Assembly (NCBI GenBank): GCA_003797895.1
Contig: RKQB01000001.1
Span: 201,822-265,821, forward strand
DNA length: 64,000 nt
Source: Cyclobacteriaceae bacterium YHN15
GTDB taxonomy: Bacteria > Bacteroidota > Bacteroidia > Cytophagales > Cyclobacteriaceae
Reading direction: 5' to 3'
The notes beneath the pieces were generated by a model. That model searched no databases. It was not told where the DNA came from and saw only the letters and a list, made by a program, of their open reading frames with translations. The first letter of the stretch is position 1; every line of letters begins with the position of its first letter. Shown piece by piece: positions 56,236-64,000 of the stretch. The translations under genes and the position numbers were made by a program.

Positions 56236-56271
56236 CAAAAAAAAGCGCACCCACTTTCGGTAGGTACGCTT
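56236..56271 (-). terminator. terminator of rpsU
   Basis: On the minus strand AAGCGTACCTA and the inverse GGGTGCGCTT form a stem with one mismatch, followed by eight T residues (56243-56236). Confidence 0.8.
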
Positions 56272-56306
56272 CTAGATGTGATGTATCTCAAAAAGATAAC
56301 AAACAA

Positions 56307-56501
56307 TTACTTCATTTCTTCTGTCTGTAATCTTTGCTTATAAGCCGCTTTGATGACCTGTTCTCTATTCTTTACAGAAGGCTTTACAAAGTGCTGCCTG
56401 GCCCTTAATTCCCTAACAGCTCCAGTCTTATCAAATTTCTTTTTGAAACGCTTTAGCGCTTTCTCGATAGATTCGTTTTCTTTTACGTTGACTATGATCA
56501 T
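56307..56501 (-). CDS. rpsU: 30S ribosomal protein S21 (bS21)
   Basis: A 64-residue basic ribosomal protein: MIIVNVKENESIEKALKRFK, then KKFDKTGAVRELRARQHFVKPS and a Lys/Arg-rich tail, the standard bS21 pattern. It sits at the 30S platform near the 3' end of 16S rRNA. In this phylum bS21 is reported to help sequester the anti-Shine-Dalgarno sequence. The gene has a perfect AAGGAGGT eight bases before its ATG, in contrast to its neighbours. It has its own promoter and terminator, so it is transcribed alone. Confidence 0.96.
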   Translation of the reverse strand: MIIVNVKENESIEKALKRFKKKFDKTGAVRELRARQHFVKPSVKNREQVIKAAYKQRLQTEEMK

Positions 56502-56509
56502 ATGTATAC

Positions 56510-56517
56510 ACCTCCTT
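56510..56517 (-). promoter_or_regulatory. strong Shine-Dalgarno site of rpsU
   Basis: On the minus strand this reads AAGGAGGT, fully complementary to the anti-SD of 16S rRNA, with eight bases to the ATG. I noticed no comparable site placed before other start codons in the window, so this is exceptional and probably regulatory. Confidence 0.85.
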
Positions 56518-56526
56518 CCAGGGTTG

Positions 56527-56557
56527 CAAAGGTAAGATATAATTCCATAAGACCCAA
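56527..56557 (-). promoter_or_regulatory. promoter of rpsU
   Basis: On the minus strand: TTG (56557-56555), a 20-base spacer, then TACCTTTG (56534-56527). It matches the phylum consensus and lies 25 bases upstream of the start codon. Confidence 0.55.
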
Positions 56558-56594
56558 TTATTCCCAGGAATAATCCTGGTTGTAGGTATAAAAA

Positions 56595-56626
56595 AATAAA
56601 GCCCGGACATTTGGCCGGGCTTTATT
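56595..56626. terminator. terminator after atpC
   Basis: AATAAAGCCCGG and CCGGGCTTTATT form a perfect 12-bp stem around ACATTTGG. On the minus strand a T-run follows, so it ends the atpD-atpC transcript. Confidence 0.88.
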
Positions 56627-56640
56627 GATGTTTGATTTTA

Positions 56641-56889
56641 TTATCCTAACACTTTTTCAGCCAAAAGTGTCATTTTGTTGTTGTTTATTTCAACTACTCC
56701 TTTTTCAATTATACAACTTACTTTTCCTGCATTGGTCGTGTAGGAAACGGTTCCTTTTGTAAGGGCAGACACCAAGGCTGCGTGGTCTTTCAGTACTTGA
56801 AAAGAACCATTTGCCCCCGGGAAAGTTGCCTCGGAAACTTCTCCTTCGAATATTTTATCATCCGGAGTAATTATTGTCAGATGCATCAT
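56641..56889 (-). CDS. atpC: ATP synthase F1 epsilon subunit, short form
   Basis: An 82-residue epsilon subunit consisting of the N-terminal beta-sandwich only: LTIITPDDKIFEGEVSEATFPGANGSFQVLKDHAALVSALTKG, then VSCIIEKGVVEINNNKMTLLAE. The C-terminal helical hairpin that in E. coli inhibits ATP hydrolysis is absent, as is usual in this phylum. It couples rotation of the central stalk to the beta subunits at the cytoplasmic side of the inner membrane. It follows atpD by 45 bases. Confidence 0.93.
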   Translation of the reverse strand: MMHLTIITPDDKIFEGEVSEATFPGANGSFQVLKDHAALVSALTKGTVSYTTNAGKVSCIIEKGVVEINNNKMTLLAEKVLG

Positions 56890-56934
56890 AGGTTCATAAA
56901 TTTTTGTCAGTCAGGAATGACTCCTGAAAGTTAA

Positions 56935-58443
<1,509 letters not shown>

Positions 58444-58485
58444 TTAGTATTGTAAAAAGGAATAACACTTTTTAGATATCGGTCG

Positions 58486-58515
58486 CAAAATTAATTATTA
58501 ATACTGAATACCAAA
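58486..58515 (-). promoter_or_regulatory. promoter of atpD-atpC
   Basis: On the minus strand: TTTG (58515-58512), an 18-base spacer, then TAATTTTG (58493-58486). Both elements match the phylum consensus exactly. The rest of the 391-base gap 58438-58828 holds the heme-operon promoter, a 7-bp palindrome and no gene. Confidence 0.6.
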
Positions 58516-58770
58516 GGATGTTTGGGAATTTAATCCTAATATTCCGTGTATTTTTATATTCATTCTTTTGTCCTTTAGTTTTTTGCCAAGTTCCTATTTC
58601 CTCAGTTCTGATTTTTTTATGATTTAAGTTATTTGGAAACTGAATTTAATGAGTATAAAACCCTATTTATTTCAAAGGCTTTGTTTCTATAGATTTTCTC
58701 TATTCCAAAAACAATTCTATAATCCATTGATTGATAATGCTTACCGATAGAAATTATCAATTAAACTTTA

Positions 58771-58801
58771 TTTGGATTTAATCTAATTAATATGATATTT
58801 G
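58771..58801 (+). promoter_or_regulatory. heme-operon promoter with overlapping palindromic operator
   Basis: TTTG (58771-58774), a 19-base spacer and GATATTTG (58794-58801; one mismatch to TAnnTTTG) form a promoter 27 bases before the first heme gene. Bases 58772-58786, TTGGATTTAATCTAA, match 14 of 15 with the perfect palindrome TTAGATTTAATCTAA at 62658-62672 at the start of the TonB receptor. The site covers the -33 element, where a repressor would block polymerase. A second palindrome, AATATGA/TCATATT (58789-58808), overlaps the -7 element. Confidence 0.5.
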
Positions 58802-58828
58802 TCATATTATTTTTAAACAGTCTAAATA

Positions 58829-59695
58829 ATGATTAAGCGATTTATATTCCTATTGGTTATCTCTATGGTCTGGGCCTGTGGTGGTCAGGTGAAAGAAGAA
58901 CAAGCTGCCATTTCCCAGTTAAAAATGATCACGGCAGGTGGAACTGTTTCAGAGATAGTTGCAGCATTGGGTTTTGAGGCAAATATTATCGCTACAGACA
59001 TTACTTCAACGTACCCGGCTTCACTCAAGGAATTACCTTCTATTGGCTACAGAAATCAGATCAAAGCGGAAGGTATATTGGCTTTCGGTGCGGAGGTAGT
59101 GCTGGCTGAAGAAGGATATCTGTCGGCAGACGTGATCTCCCAACTTCAATCTTCAGGGATTTCAGTTAAATTATTCTCTAAGCCAAATTCAATTAAGGGA
59201 ACATATAAACTTATTGCTGAGATTGCAGAGTTTCTAAATGTTGCGCTTACAGGAGATTTGATCATCAGCAGTTTAAAAGCCGATGAAGCAGCATTGGAAA
59301 TCTTTTTACAAGAAAATCCAATGGAAACACCACCTAAGGTCGCCTTTATCATGGCAAGAGGATTAGAAACTGTATTCCTTGCAGGGGAAGAAACTTTTGC
59401 ACATGAAATCATACACATGGCAGGAGGTGAGCCTGCCGGGAAAGGGTTTAAGGATTTTATACCCTTGACACCGGAAGCTATGGTCAGCCTTAATCCTGAT
59501 TATTTACTCTTTTTTGATTCCGGTCTCGCTACCATAGGAGGTAGAGATGGAATTAGCCAATTAAAAGGTGTAGACCAAACTACTGCTTTCCATAAAAAAC
59601 AATTTCTGAGTTATGATGGCCTGTACCTATCAGGATTTGGGCCAAGAGTTGCAAAAGCAACACTTGATTTAGCTAAGGGAATAAGAAGTAATTGA
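58829..59695 (+). CDS. hmuT: heme ABC transporter substrate-binding lipoprotein (HmuT-like)
   Basis: A 288-residue periplasmic binding lipoprotein (lipobox MVWAC, lipidated Cys17) of the class III metal/heme-binding type. The pattern GGTVSEIVAALG, DITSTYPASLKELPSIGYRNQIKAEGILAFGAEVVLAEE is that of HmuT/PhuT heme-binding proteins, in which a conserved Tyr binds heme iron. The two lobes are joined by a long helix (about residues 140-180). It hands heme to the permease encoded next (stop and start overlap as TGATG). Heme specificity is inferred from this pattern plus the HemS-like gene in the same operon. Confidence 0.88.
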   Translation: MIKRFIFLLVISMVWACGGQVKEEQAAISQLKMITAGGTVSEIVAALGFEANIIATDITSTYPASLKELPSIGYRNQIKAEGILAFGAEVVLAEEGYLSADVISQLQSSGISVKLFSKPNSIKGTYKLIAEIAEFLNVALTGDLIISSLKADEAALEIFLQENPMETPPKVAFIMARGLETVFLAGEETFAHEIIHMAGGEPAGKGFKDFIPLTPEAMVSLNPDYLLFFDSGLATIGGRDGISQLKGVDQTTAFHKKQFLSYDGLYLSGFGPRVAKATLDLAKGIRSN

Positions 59696-60753
59696 TGTTG
59701 GTAAAATCATACATATCGCCTAAAATTAACTCCCGTAATCTTATTCTCTTAGGGCTCTCATGTATTTTGGTCCTTCTGGGTTTGATTTCACTCAGCTTTG
59801 GAGCTTTTCCAATCACCTTTACTAAAGTGATACAAGTAGTTACAGGATATTACTGGGGGGAAGAGATTGTTAGCATCCAAGACCGGAATGTCCTGCTCCA
59901 AATCAGGCTTCCCCGGATTATTTTGGCTGTTTTGGCAGGAGGCGCATTGGGATTATCAGGGGCGGCACTACAGGGGTTATTCAGGAACCCCCTGGTAGAG
60001 CCGGGGTTAATAGGTGTAAGCAGTGGGAGTGCGCTTTTTGCTGTTGCATATATTGTATTCGGATCTTCCTGGACTGTTTTTGCTACTTTAGGTAAGATTG
60101 GATTAGCGTTTTTCGCTTTTTTAGGAGGTTTACTCAATACTTTTCTGGTTTACCGTCTTTCAAGTAGTGCGGGTAAGACAGATATTTCCCTGTTAATCCT
60201 GGCAGGGGTTGCTTTAAATGCATTGGCAGGTGCTTTGATCGGATTGGCCATATTCTATGCAGATGATGCAGCTTTGAGAAATTTTACTTTTTGGAGTTTA
60301 GGAGATGTAGGTGGTGCAAGTTGGGATAAGGTAATTGTATTGGGCGCTTTATCTGTTCTTCCCATTGGATTGGTTCTGGGCCAACATCAGGCCCTCAATG
60401 CACTGGCCATTGGGGAAAGCGAGGCATTTCATATGGGCGTGTTTGTACAAAAAACCAAGATTATAATTTTGATAGGTTCCGCTTTGATGGTAGGGACATC
60501 TGTGGCCTTTACTGGTATCATAGGTTTTGTCGGTTTGGTAATCCCGCATTTGTTAAGAATCATTTTCGGTGCAGATCATAAGCTTATTCTTCCTGCCTCC
60601 TGGTTGGCCGGTGCAGTATTGCTGACTTTAGCAGATTTGCTTGCCAGAACTATGGTGGCTCCTTCAGAAATGCCAATTGGAATCATCGCAGCCATCATTG
60701 GGGCACCCTTCTTTATTTGGCTTTTATTAAATATCAAACAAGTGAGATACTGA
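59695..60753 (+). CDS. hmuU: heme ABC transporter permease (FecCD family, HmuU-like)
   Basis: A 352-residue inner-membrane permease with about ten hydrophobic helices. Family marks are IRLPRIILAVLAGGALGLSGAALQGLFRNPLVEPGLIGVSSGSAL (about residues 63-107) and FTGIIGFVGLVIPHLLRIIFGADHKLILPASWLAGAVLLTLADLLAR near the C-terminus, with the coupling helix between. It moves heme from the binding protein into the cytoplasm. The ATG at 59695 shares its A with the preceding stop, showing translational coupling. The ATPase gene follows one base after its stop. Confidence 0.93.
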   Translation: MLVKSYISPKINSRNLILLGLSCILVLLGLISLSFGAFPITFTKVIQVVTGYYWGEEIVSIQDRNVLLQIRLPRIILAVLAGGALGLSGAALQGLFRNPLVEPGLIGVSSGSALFAVAYIVFGSSWTVFATLGKIGLAFFAFLGGLLNTFLVYRLSSSAGKTDISLLILAGVALNALAGALIGLAIFYADDAALRNFTFWSLGDVGGASWDKVIVLGALSVLPIGLVLGQHQALNALAIGESEAFHMGVFVQKTKIIILIGSALMVGTSVAFTGIIGFVGLVIPHLLRIIFGADHKLILPASWLAGAVLLTLADLLARTMVAPSEMPIGIIAAIIGAPFFIWLLLNIKQVRY

Positions 60754-60754
60754 T

Positions 60755-61555
60755 ATGCTGGTAGCTAAAAATATTCATTTCTGTATTCAAAGCAGACCAA
60801 TAGTTTATAATGCGGACCTGAATTTGGAACCTGGTCAGATGACTGCACTGATTGGACCAAATGGAGCAGGCAAATCAACTTTATTGAAAATCTTATCTGG
60901 AGATATTGCCTGTCAACATGGCCAGATTCTCTACAACGGAATGGCCATAAAATACCTTTCTTCACAAGAATTGGCCAGGATAAGGGCTGTCATGCCGCAA
61001 CATTCCCAGCTTTCTTTTCCATTCAAAGTATTTGAAGTTGTAGAACTGGGCTTACTTTCCCTCAGCGTTCGTAATCCTCAAAAAATTGTCAAAGAGGTGA
61101 TGGAAGAAACCCAAACCTGGCAATTGAAAGACAAGCTTTATGCACAGCTATCTGGAGGGGAGAAGCAGCGTGTGCAGCTCTCACGCGTGCTGGCCCAAAT
61201 ATGGGCAGATGCTGATACACCCAGGTATTTATTACTGGATGAGCCTACATCAAGCCTGGACATAGCACATCAGCACCAAGTTTTGCATATAGCTTCGAAG
61301 CTGAAGAAAAAAAACATTGGCGTTTTGGCCGTACTTCATGATCTCAATATGGCAGCAGCCTATGCTGACCACATTGTGATGCTAAAAAACGGGAACATTT
61401 TTCAGTCAGGACCTGCTGCACAAGTAATGACTTCGGAAAATTTGTTCCATGTTTTTGAACATCCCATCGAAGTCCACCAATCTATCTCTTACCACGGAAC
61501 TTACATACAATCCCTTCCAATAAACAGGAAAAACGTATCAATCAAAATAGCATAA
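60755..61555 (+). CDS. hmuV: heme ABC transporter ATP-binding protein (HmuV-like)
   Basis: A 266-residue ATPase with Walker A GPNGAGKST (about residues 34-42), Q-loop PQHSQLSF, signature LSGGEKQRVQLSRV (about 131-144), Walker B YLLLDEPTSSLD (about 158-169) and switch His in VLHDLN. The YHGT and HPIEV stretches near the C-terminus are typical of the heme/siderophore importer branch. It energises the HmuU permease at the inner face of the membrane. It is separated by one base from hmuU and two bases from the next gene. Confidence 0.94.
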   Translation: MLVAKNIHFCIQSRPIVYNADLNLEPGQMTALIGPNGAGKSTLLKILSGDIACQHGQILYNGMAIKYLSSQELARIRAVMPQHSQLSFPFKVFEVVELGLLSLSVRNPQKIVKEVMEETQTWQLKDKLYAQLSGGEKQRVQLSRVLAQIWADADTPRYLLLDEPTSSLDIAHQHQVLHIASKLKKKNIGVLAVLHDLNMAAAYADHIVMLKNGNIFQSGPAAQVMTSENLFHVFEHPIEVHQSISYHGTYIQSLPINRKNVSIKIA

Positions 61556-61557
61556 TT

Positions 61558-62604
61558 ATGGAAACTATCATTCAGAAACCCAATACAGAAGAAATCATAA
61601 AAGCCTGGGAAAATATCAAACAACAAGAGCCCCAGTTGAGAATAAGAGATGCCGCCAAAAAACTCGGTATCTCTGAAATGGAGTTGCTTCATACTACTTT
61701 GGGCCCCAACACTATTCTTTTGAAGCCTGAATGGTCTTCGCTTTTGTTTGGCTTTAAAAAACTGGGCAAGGTGATGGCATTGACGAGAAATGACGGTTGC
61801 GTCTTAGAAAATAAGGGTACTTTCCAGAAAATAGACATCCAAGGAGACGCCCCTTACCAGGTCGCAACTGTAATTGGCCCCATAGAACAGCGGGTATTTT
61901 TCAGTGCATGGAAATACGGATTTGCTGTGATCAATGAAAGCCCAAGAGGTACTATGCGCAGTTTTCAATTTTTTGATAAATCAGGTGAAGCAATCCTTAA
62001 AGTATATTTACAGGAAAAAAGCAATCTGGCTGCTTTTGATGATTTGATCCAACAGTTTGCAGCTGACCAACAGGAGCAGGAATTACAAATTGAGCAATTC
62101 GCAAAACCCGAGTATGCTACAAGCATTGATTTGGAAGCCTTTACTTCGGATTGGGAAAACATGAAGGATACCCATGAATTTTTTGGGATGCTCCGCAAGT
62201 ATAAAGTACATAGATTGGATGCTGTCAAATGGATTGATGACAAATGGGCGCATGAAGTTGACAGACTTTCAGCAAGAAGAATCCTGGAGGTAGCCTCAGC
62301 AGGGAAATTGCCCATTATGATTTTTGCCGGGAATAAAGGAAATATCCAAATTCATCAGGGTAAGGTCAGGACCATACGTCAAATGGGCTCCTGGCTCAAC
62401 GTACTGGATCCTGATTTCAACATGCACCTGAATGAAGATGAAATATCCTCAGCCTTTGTGGTACATAAGAATACCGAGGACGGCTTGGTATCCTCTTTGG
62501 AATTGTTTGATGTGGAAGGTGAAATGATAGCCCAGTTCTTTGGATTGAGAAAGCCTGGTATTCCTCAATTAAATGCTTGGAAAGACCTAATTGATAGTCT
62601 TTAA
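61558..62604 (+). CDS. hmuS: HemS/HmuS-family heme-handling protein
   Basis: A 348-residue cytoplasmic protein of the HemS/ChuS (hemin-degrading factor) family, made of two similar halves. The first half begins with IRDAAKKLGISEMELLHTTLG and LGKVMALTRNDGCVLENKG; the second has LRKYKVHRLDAVKWIDDKWAHEVDRLSARRILEVASAGKLPIMIFAGNKGNIQIHQGKVR. Members bind incoming heme and in some cases open the ring or extract iron. It lies two bases after hmuV, so it belongs to the same operon. Whether it degrades heme here cannot be decided from sequence. Confidence 0.92.
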   Translation: METIIQKPNTEEIIKAWENIKQQEPQLRIRDAAKKLGISEMELLHTTLGPNTILLKPEWSSLLFGFKKLGKVMALTRNDGCVLENKGTFQKIDIQGDAPYQVATVIGPIEQRVFFSAWKYGFAVINESPRGTMRSFQFFDKSGEAILKVYLQEKSNLAAFDDLIQQFAADQQEQELQIEQFAKPEYATSIDLEAFTSDWENMKDTHEFFGMLRKYKVHRLDAVKWIDDKWAHEVDRLSARRILEVASAGKLPIMIFAGNKGNIQIHQGKVRTIRQMGSWLNVLDPDFNMHLNEDEISSAFVVHKNTEDGLVSSLELFDVEGEMIAQFFGLRKPGIPQLNAWKDLIDSL

Positions 62605-62615
62605 AATTAATCCTG

Positions 62616-62635
62616 CCGGGAGGGGATCCTCCCGG
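62616..62635 (+). promoter_or_regulatory. intercistronic GC-rich hairpin before the TonB receptor
   Basis: CCGGGAGG (62616-62623) and CCTCCCGG (62628-62635) form a perfect 8-bp stem with GGAT loop, 12 bases after the hmuS stop and 18 bases before the receptor ATG. It is followed by A residues, not T, so it is not a normal terminator. It may protect or process the transcript, or mask translation. Confidence 0.6.
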
Positions 62636-62653
62636 TAAAAAAAATTTGAGTTT

Positions 62654-64000
62654 ATGATTAGATTTAATCTAAATAAAACAATATTTTTCTTCCTGTCTTT
62701 TTCCTTTTGCTTTGAACTTTCTGCTCTTGAAGGGGATGGAGAAAAGAAAATTATTGATAGCTCAGGAAATCCTATCATCCATGCTTTGATCAAACCTGAA
62801 GGCCAAAAAGCGCTTGCTGTTGATGCATTGGGGAAAATCGAACTTCAGAATCCTTCCAAAACGATTACCGTATTTGCTTTGGGTTTTGAAAGTCGTCAAT
62901 TGACTTGGCAGGAATGGCTCTTGGATGAGGAAGTTATTCTTCAAGAGAAATCGGGTAATCTTCAGGAGATAGTAGTGGCGGCTACCCGTACAGAACGTAG
63001 TGTAGAACAACTACCCATGCCTGTTACGGTTCTGAATACTGAAAAAATCGCAGAAACCGGTGCTATTCGCTTATCCGAGATTTTACGGGAGCAAACGGGC
63101 TTACAGATAACTTCAGATCATGGTTCCGGGCTGCAAATGCAGGGCTTGGACTCGGATTATATTCTGATTCTTCTTGATGGAGAACCCATGATTGGTCGAA
63201 CTGCCGGGACTTTCGACTTAGATCGGATTTCTGTTTCCAATATAGATCGGATTGAAATCCTTCGGGGGCCATCAAGTGCCATTTATGGAAGCGAAGCCAT
63301 GGGTGGCGTGATCAATATAATTACCAAATCAGGCAAAAATAAATCCAATTTGGATCTGGGTCTTCGGCATCGTTCCTTTAATTCCTGGAATCCCTATTTG
63401 GAATTAGGAGTCGGGAAAAAAAACTGGAGCACGCAGGTTTTCCTGGATCATTTTCGTACAGATGGATTTGATCTTACACCTGAAACAGTGGGCCAAACCC
63501 AGAACCCTTTTCAGGCCTCTACCGGACAGATTAAAATATCAGGTGACCTTTCAGAAAAGTTAAATGTCAGTGTTTTTGGAAGAGGATATCTGGAGACATC
63601 AGAGGGCATTCTCCAAACGAACGGTAGCTCAGGCCTTGATTTGCTTGACTTGGATAATAAAAGAAGAGATTTCAACTTAAACCCTACCATTCGTTTTAAG
63701 CCCAATGCGGATTGGACATTAACACTTCGGGGCATGAGCTCATGGTTTTCTACCAATTCAGACACCAGATTCAGAAATAGTGGGGAAATTTTTGATTTTC
63801 AGGATTTTGCCCAATTCTATCATCGGACTGAACTGCAAACTGACTTTCAGGCCAATTCCAAAAACCTGATCACTTTGGGTATGGGGCAATTGATAGAAAC
63901 GGTGGAAGCCACCCGGTATGAAGAAAAGAACCGTTTTGACGCGGGCTACTTTTTCCTACAGCATTTATGGGATCCTATTCCCAAAATCAACGTGGTTACC
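62654..64000 (+). CDS. TonB-dependent receptor, probable heme receptor (3' end outside window)
   Basis: An open frame of 449 codons runs off the window edge. It has a signal peptide (MIRFNLNKTIFFFLSFSFCF, then ELSA), then a short carboxypeptidase-like beta domain (about residues 33-95: DSSGNPIIHALIKPEG). A TonB-box-like IVVAATRTERS follows, then the plug domain (about 110-225) with VTVLNTEKI, GLQMQGLDSDYILILLDGEPMIGR, RIEILRGPSSAIYGSEAMGGVINIITKSG, and the first barrel strands. By position after hmuTUVS it is the outer-membrane partner. The diagnostic heme FRAP/NPNL region would lie beyond the edge. A perfect 15-bp palindrome (62658-62672) covers codons 2-7. Confidence 0.93.
   Translation, partial: MIRFNLNKTIFFFLSFSFCFELSALEGDGEKKIIDSSGNPIIHALIKPEGQKALAVDALGKIELQNPSKTITVFALGFESRQLTWQEWLLDEEVILQEKSGNLQEIVVAATRTERSVEQLPMPVTVLNTEKIAETGAIRLSEILREQTGLQITSDHGSGLQMQGLDSDYILILLDGEPMIGRTAGTFDLDRISVSNIDRIEILRGPSSAIYGSEAMGGVINIITKSGKNKSNLDLGLRHRSFNSWNPYLELGVGKKNWSTQVFLDHFRTDGFDLTPETVGQTQNPFQASTGQIKISGDLSEKLNVSVFGRGYLETSEGILQTNGSSGLDLLDLDNKRRDFNLNPTIRFKPNADWTLTLRGMSSWFSTNSDTRFRNSGEIFDFQDFAQFYHRTELQTDFQANSKNLITLGMGQLIETVEATRYEEKNRFDAGYFFLQHLWDPIPKINVVT
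62658..62672. promoter_or_regulatory. 15-bp palindrome at the TonB receptor start
   Basis: TTAGATT-T-AATCTAA is a perfect inverted repeat with one central base. It matches 14 of 15 bases with the site at the heme-operon promoter (58772-58786). It begins one base after the ATG, so a bound protein would act as a roadblock or the promoter must lie close by. Confidence 0.5.

Overview
The window is AT-rich chromosomal DNA from a member of the Bacteroidota, most likely order Cytophagales and close to Cyclobacteriaceae (Algoriphagus/Cyclobacterium-like). The evidence is a SusC/SusD pair, a type IX secretion (T9SS) C-terminal sorting domain, a bacillithiol enzyme (BshC), an atpD-atpC pair detached from the other ATP synthase genes, a GH57/GT4/debranching cluster, promoters of the form TTG-N17-21-TAnnTTTG, and a near absence of Shine-Dalgarno sites. 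Genus-level placement is inference.

Layout. 1-940: a GxxExxY gene bracketed by three ~117-bp inverted-repeat elements. 948-8812: two small envelope proteins, a DPP-IV peptidase, a secreted phosphoesterase, D-Ala-D-Ala ligase and a copper P-type ATPase. 8813-12887: bshC, a 5-formyl-THF cyclo-ligase and a small outer-membrane protein between repeat-rich spacers. 12888-18860: a three-gene SusC-SusD-lipoprotein operon closed by a clear terminator. 19383-25832: 2-oxoglutarate dehydrogenase (sucA, sucB, lpd), with a four-helix-bundle gene between sucB and lpd. 25953-40490: a TPR lipoprotein, a peptide-deformylase-like protein, carB, a DUF4834-like gene, gcvP, an M28 peptidase, a DEAD-box helicase and pyrC. 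40491-40991: tRNA-His and a 46-codon ORF with its own terminator. 40992-45418: the glycogen/alpha-glucan cluster. 45514-51046: lipoproteins, DUF2461, murF and a T9SS-sorted VCBS protein. 51067-58437: panB, a PyrR-like phosphoribosyltransferase, hemH, an MFS transporter, and a minus-strand translation/energy block (hpf, xer, rpsU, atpC, atpD). 58829-64000: a heme uptake operon (binding protein, permease, ATPase, HemS-like protein) followed by a TonB-dependent receptor cut by the window end.

How the parts work together. The heme region is a complete path from the outer-membrane receptor through the periplasmic protein and ABC importer to the cytoplasmic heme-handling protein. A 15-bp palindrome recurs (14/15) at its promoter and at the receptor start codon, which suggests one metal- or heme-responsive regulator. 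hemH nearby makes heme. sucA-sucB-lpd supply 2-oxoglutarate dehydrogenase, and lpd can also serve the glycine cleavage system to which gcvP belongs. carB and pyrC are both pyrimidine genes.

The most notable signals outside ordinary genes are: the shared palindrome in the heme locus; a perfect Shine-Dalgarno on rpsU in an otherwise SD-poor window; small accessory genes (GxxExxY, four-helix bundle, DUF4834-like) each bracketed by a different short repeat family; a seven-copy GTAC-rich intergenic repeat; and a 46-codon ORF with its own terminator. I found no phage, IS transposase, CRISPR array or obvious defence system.
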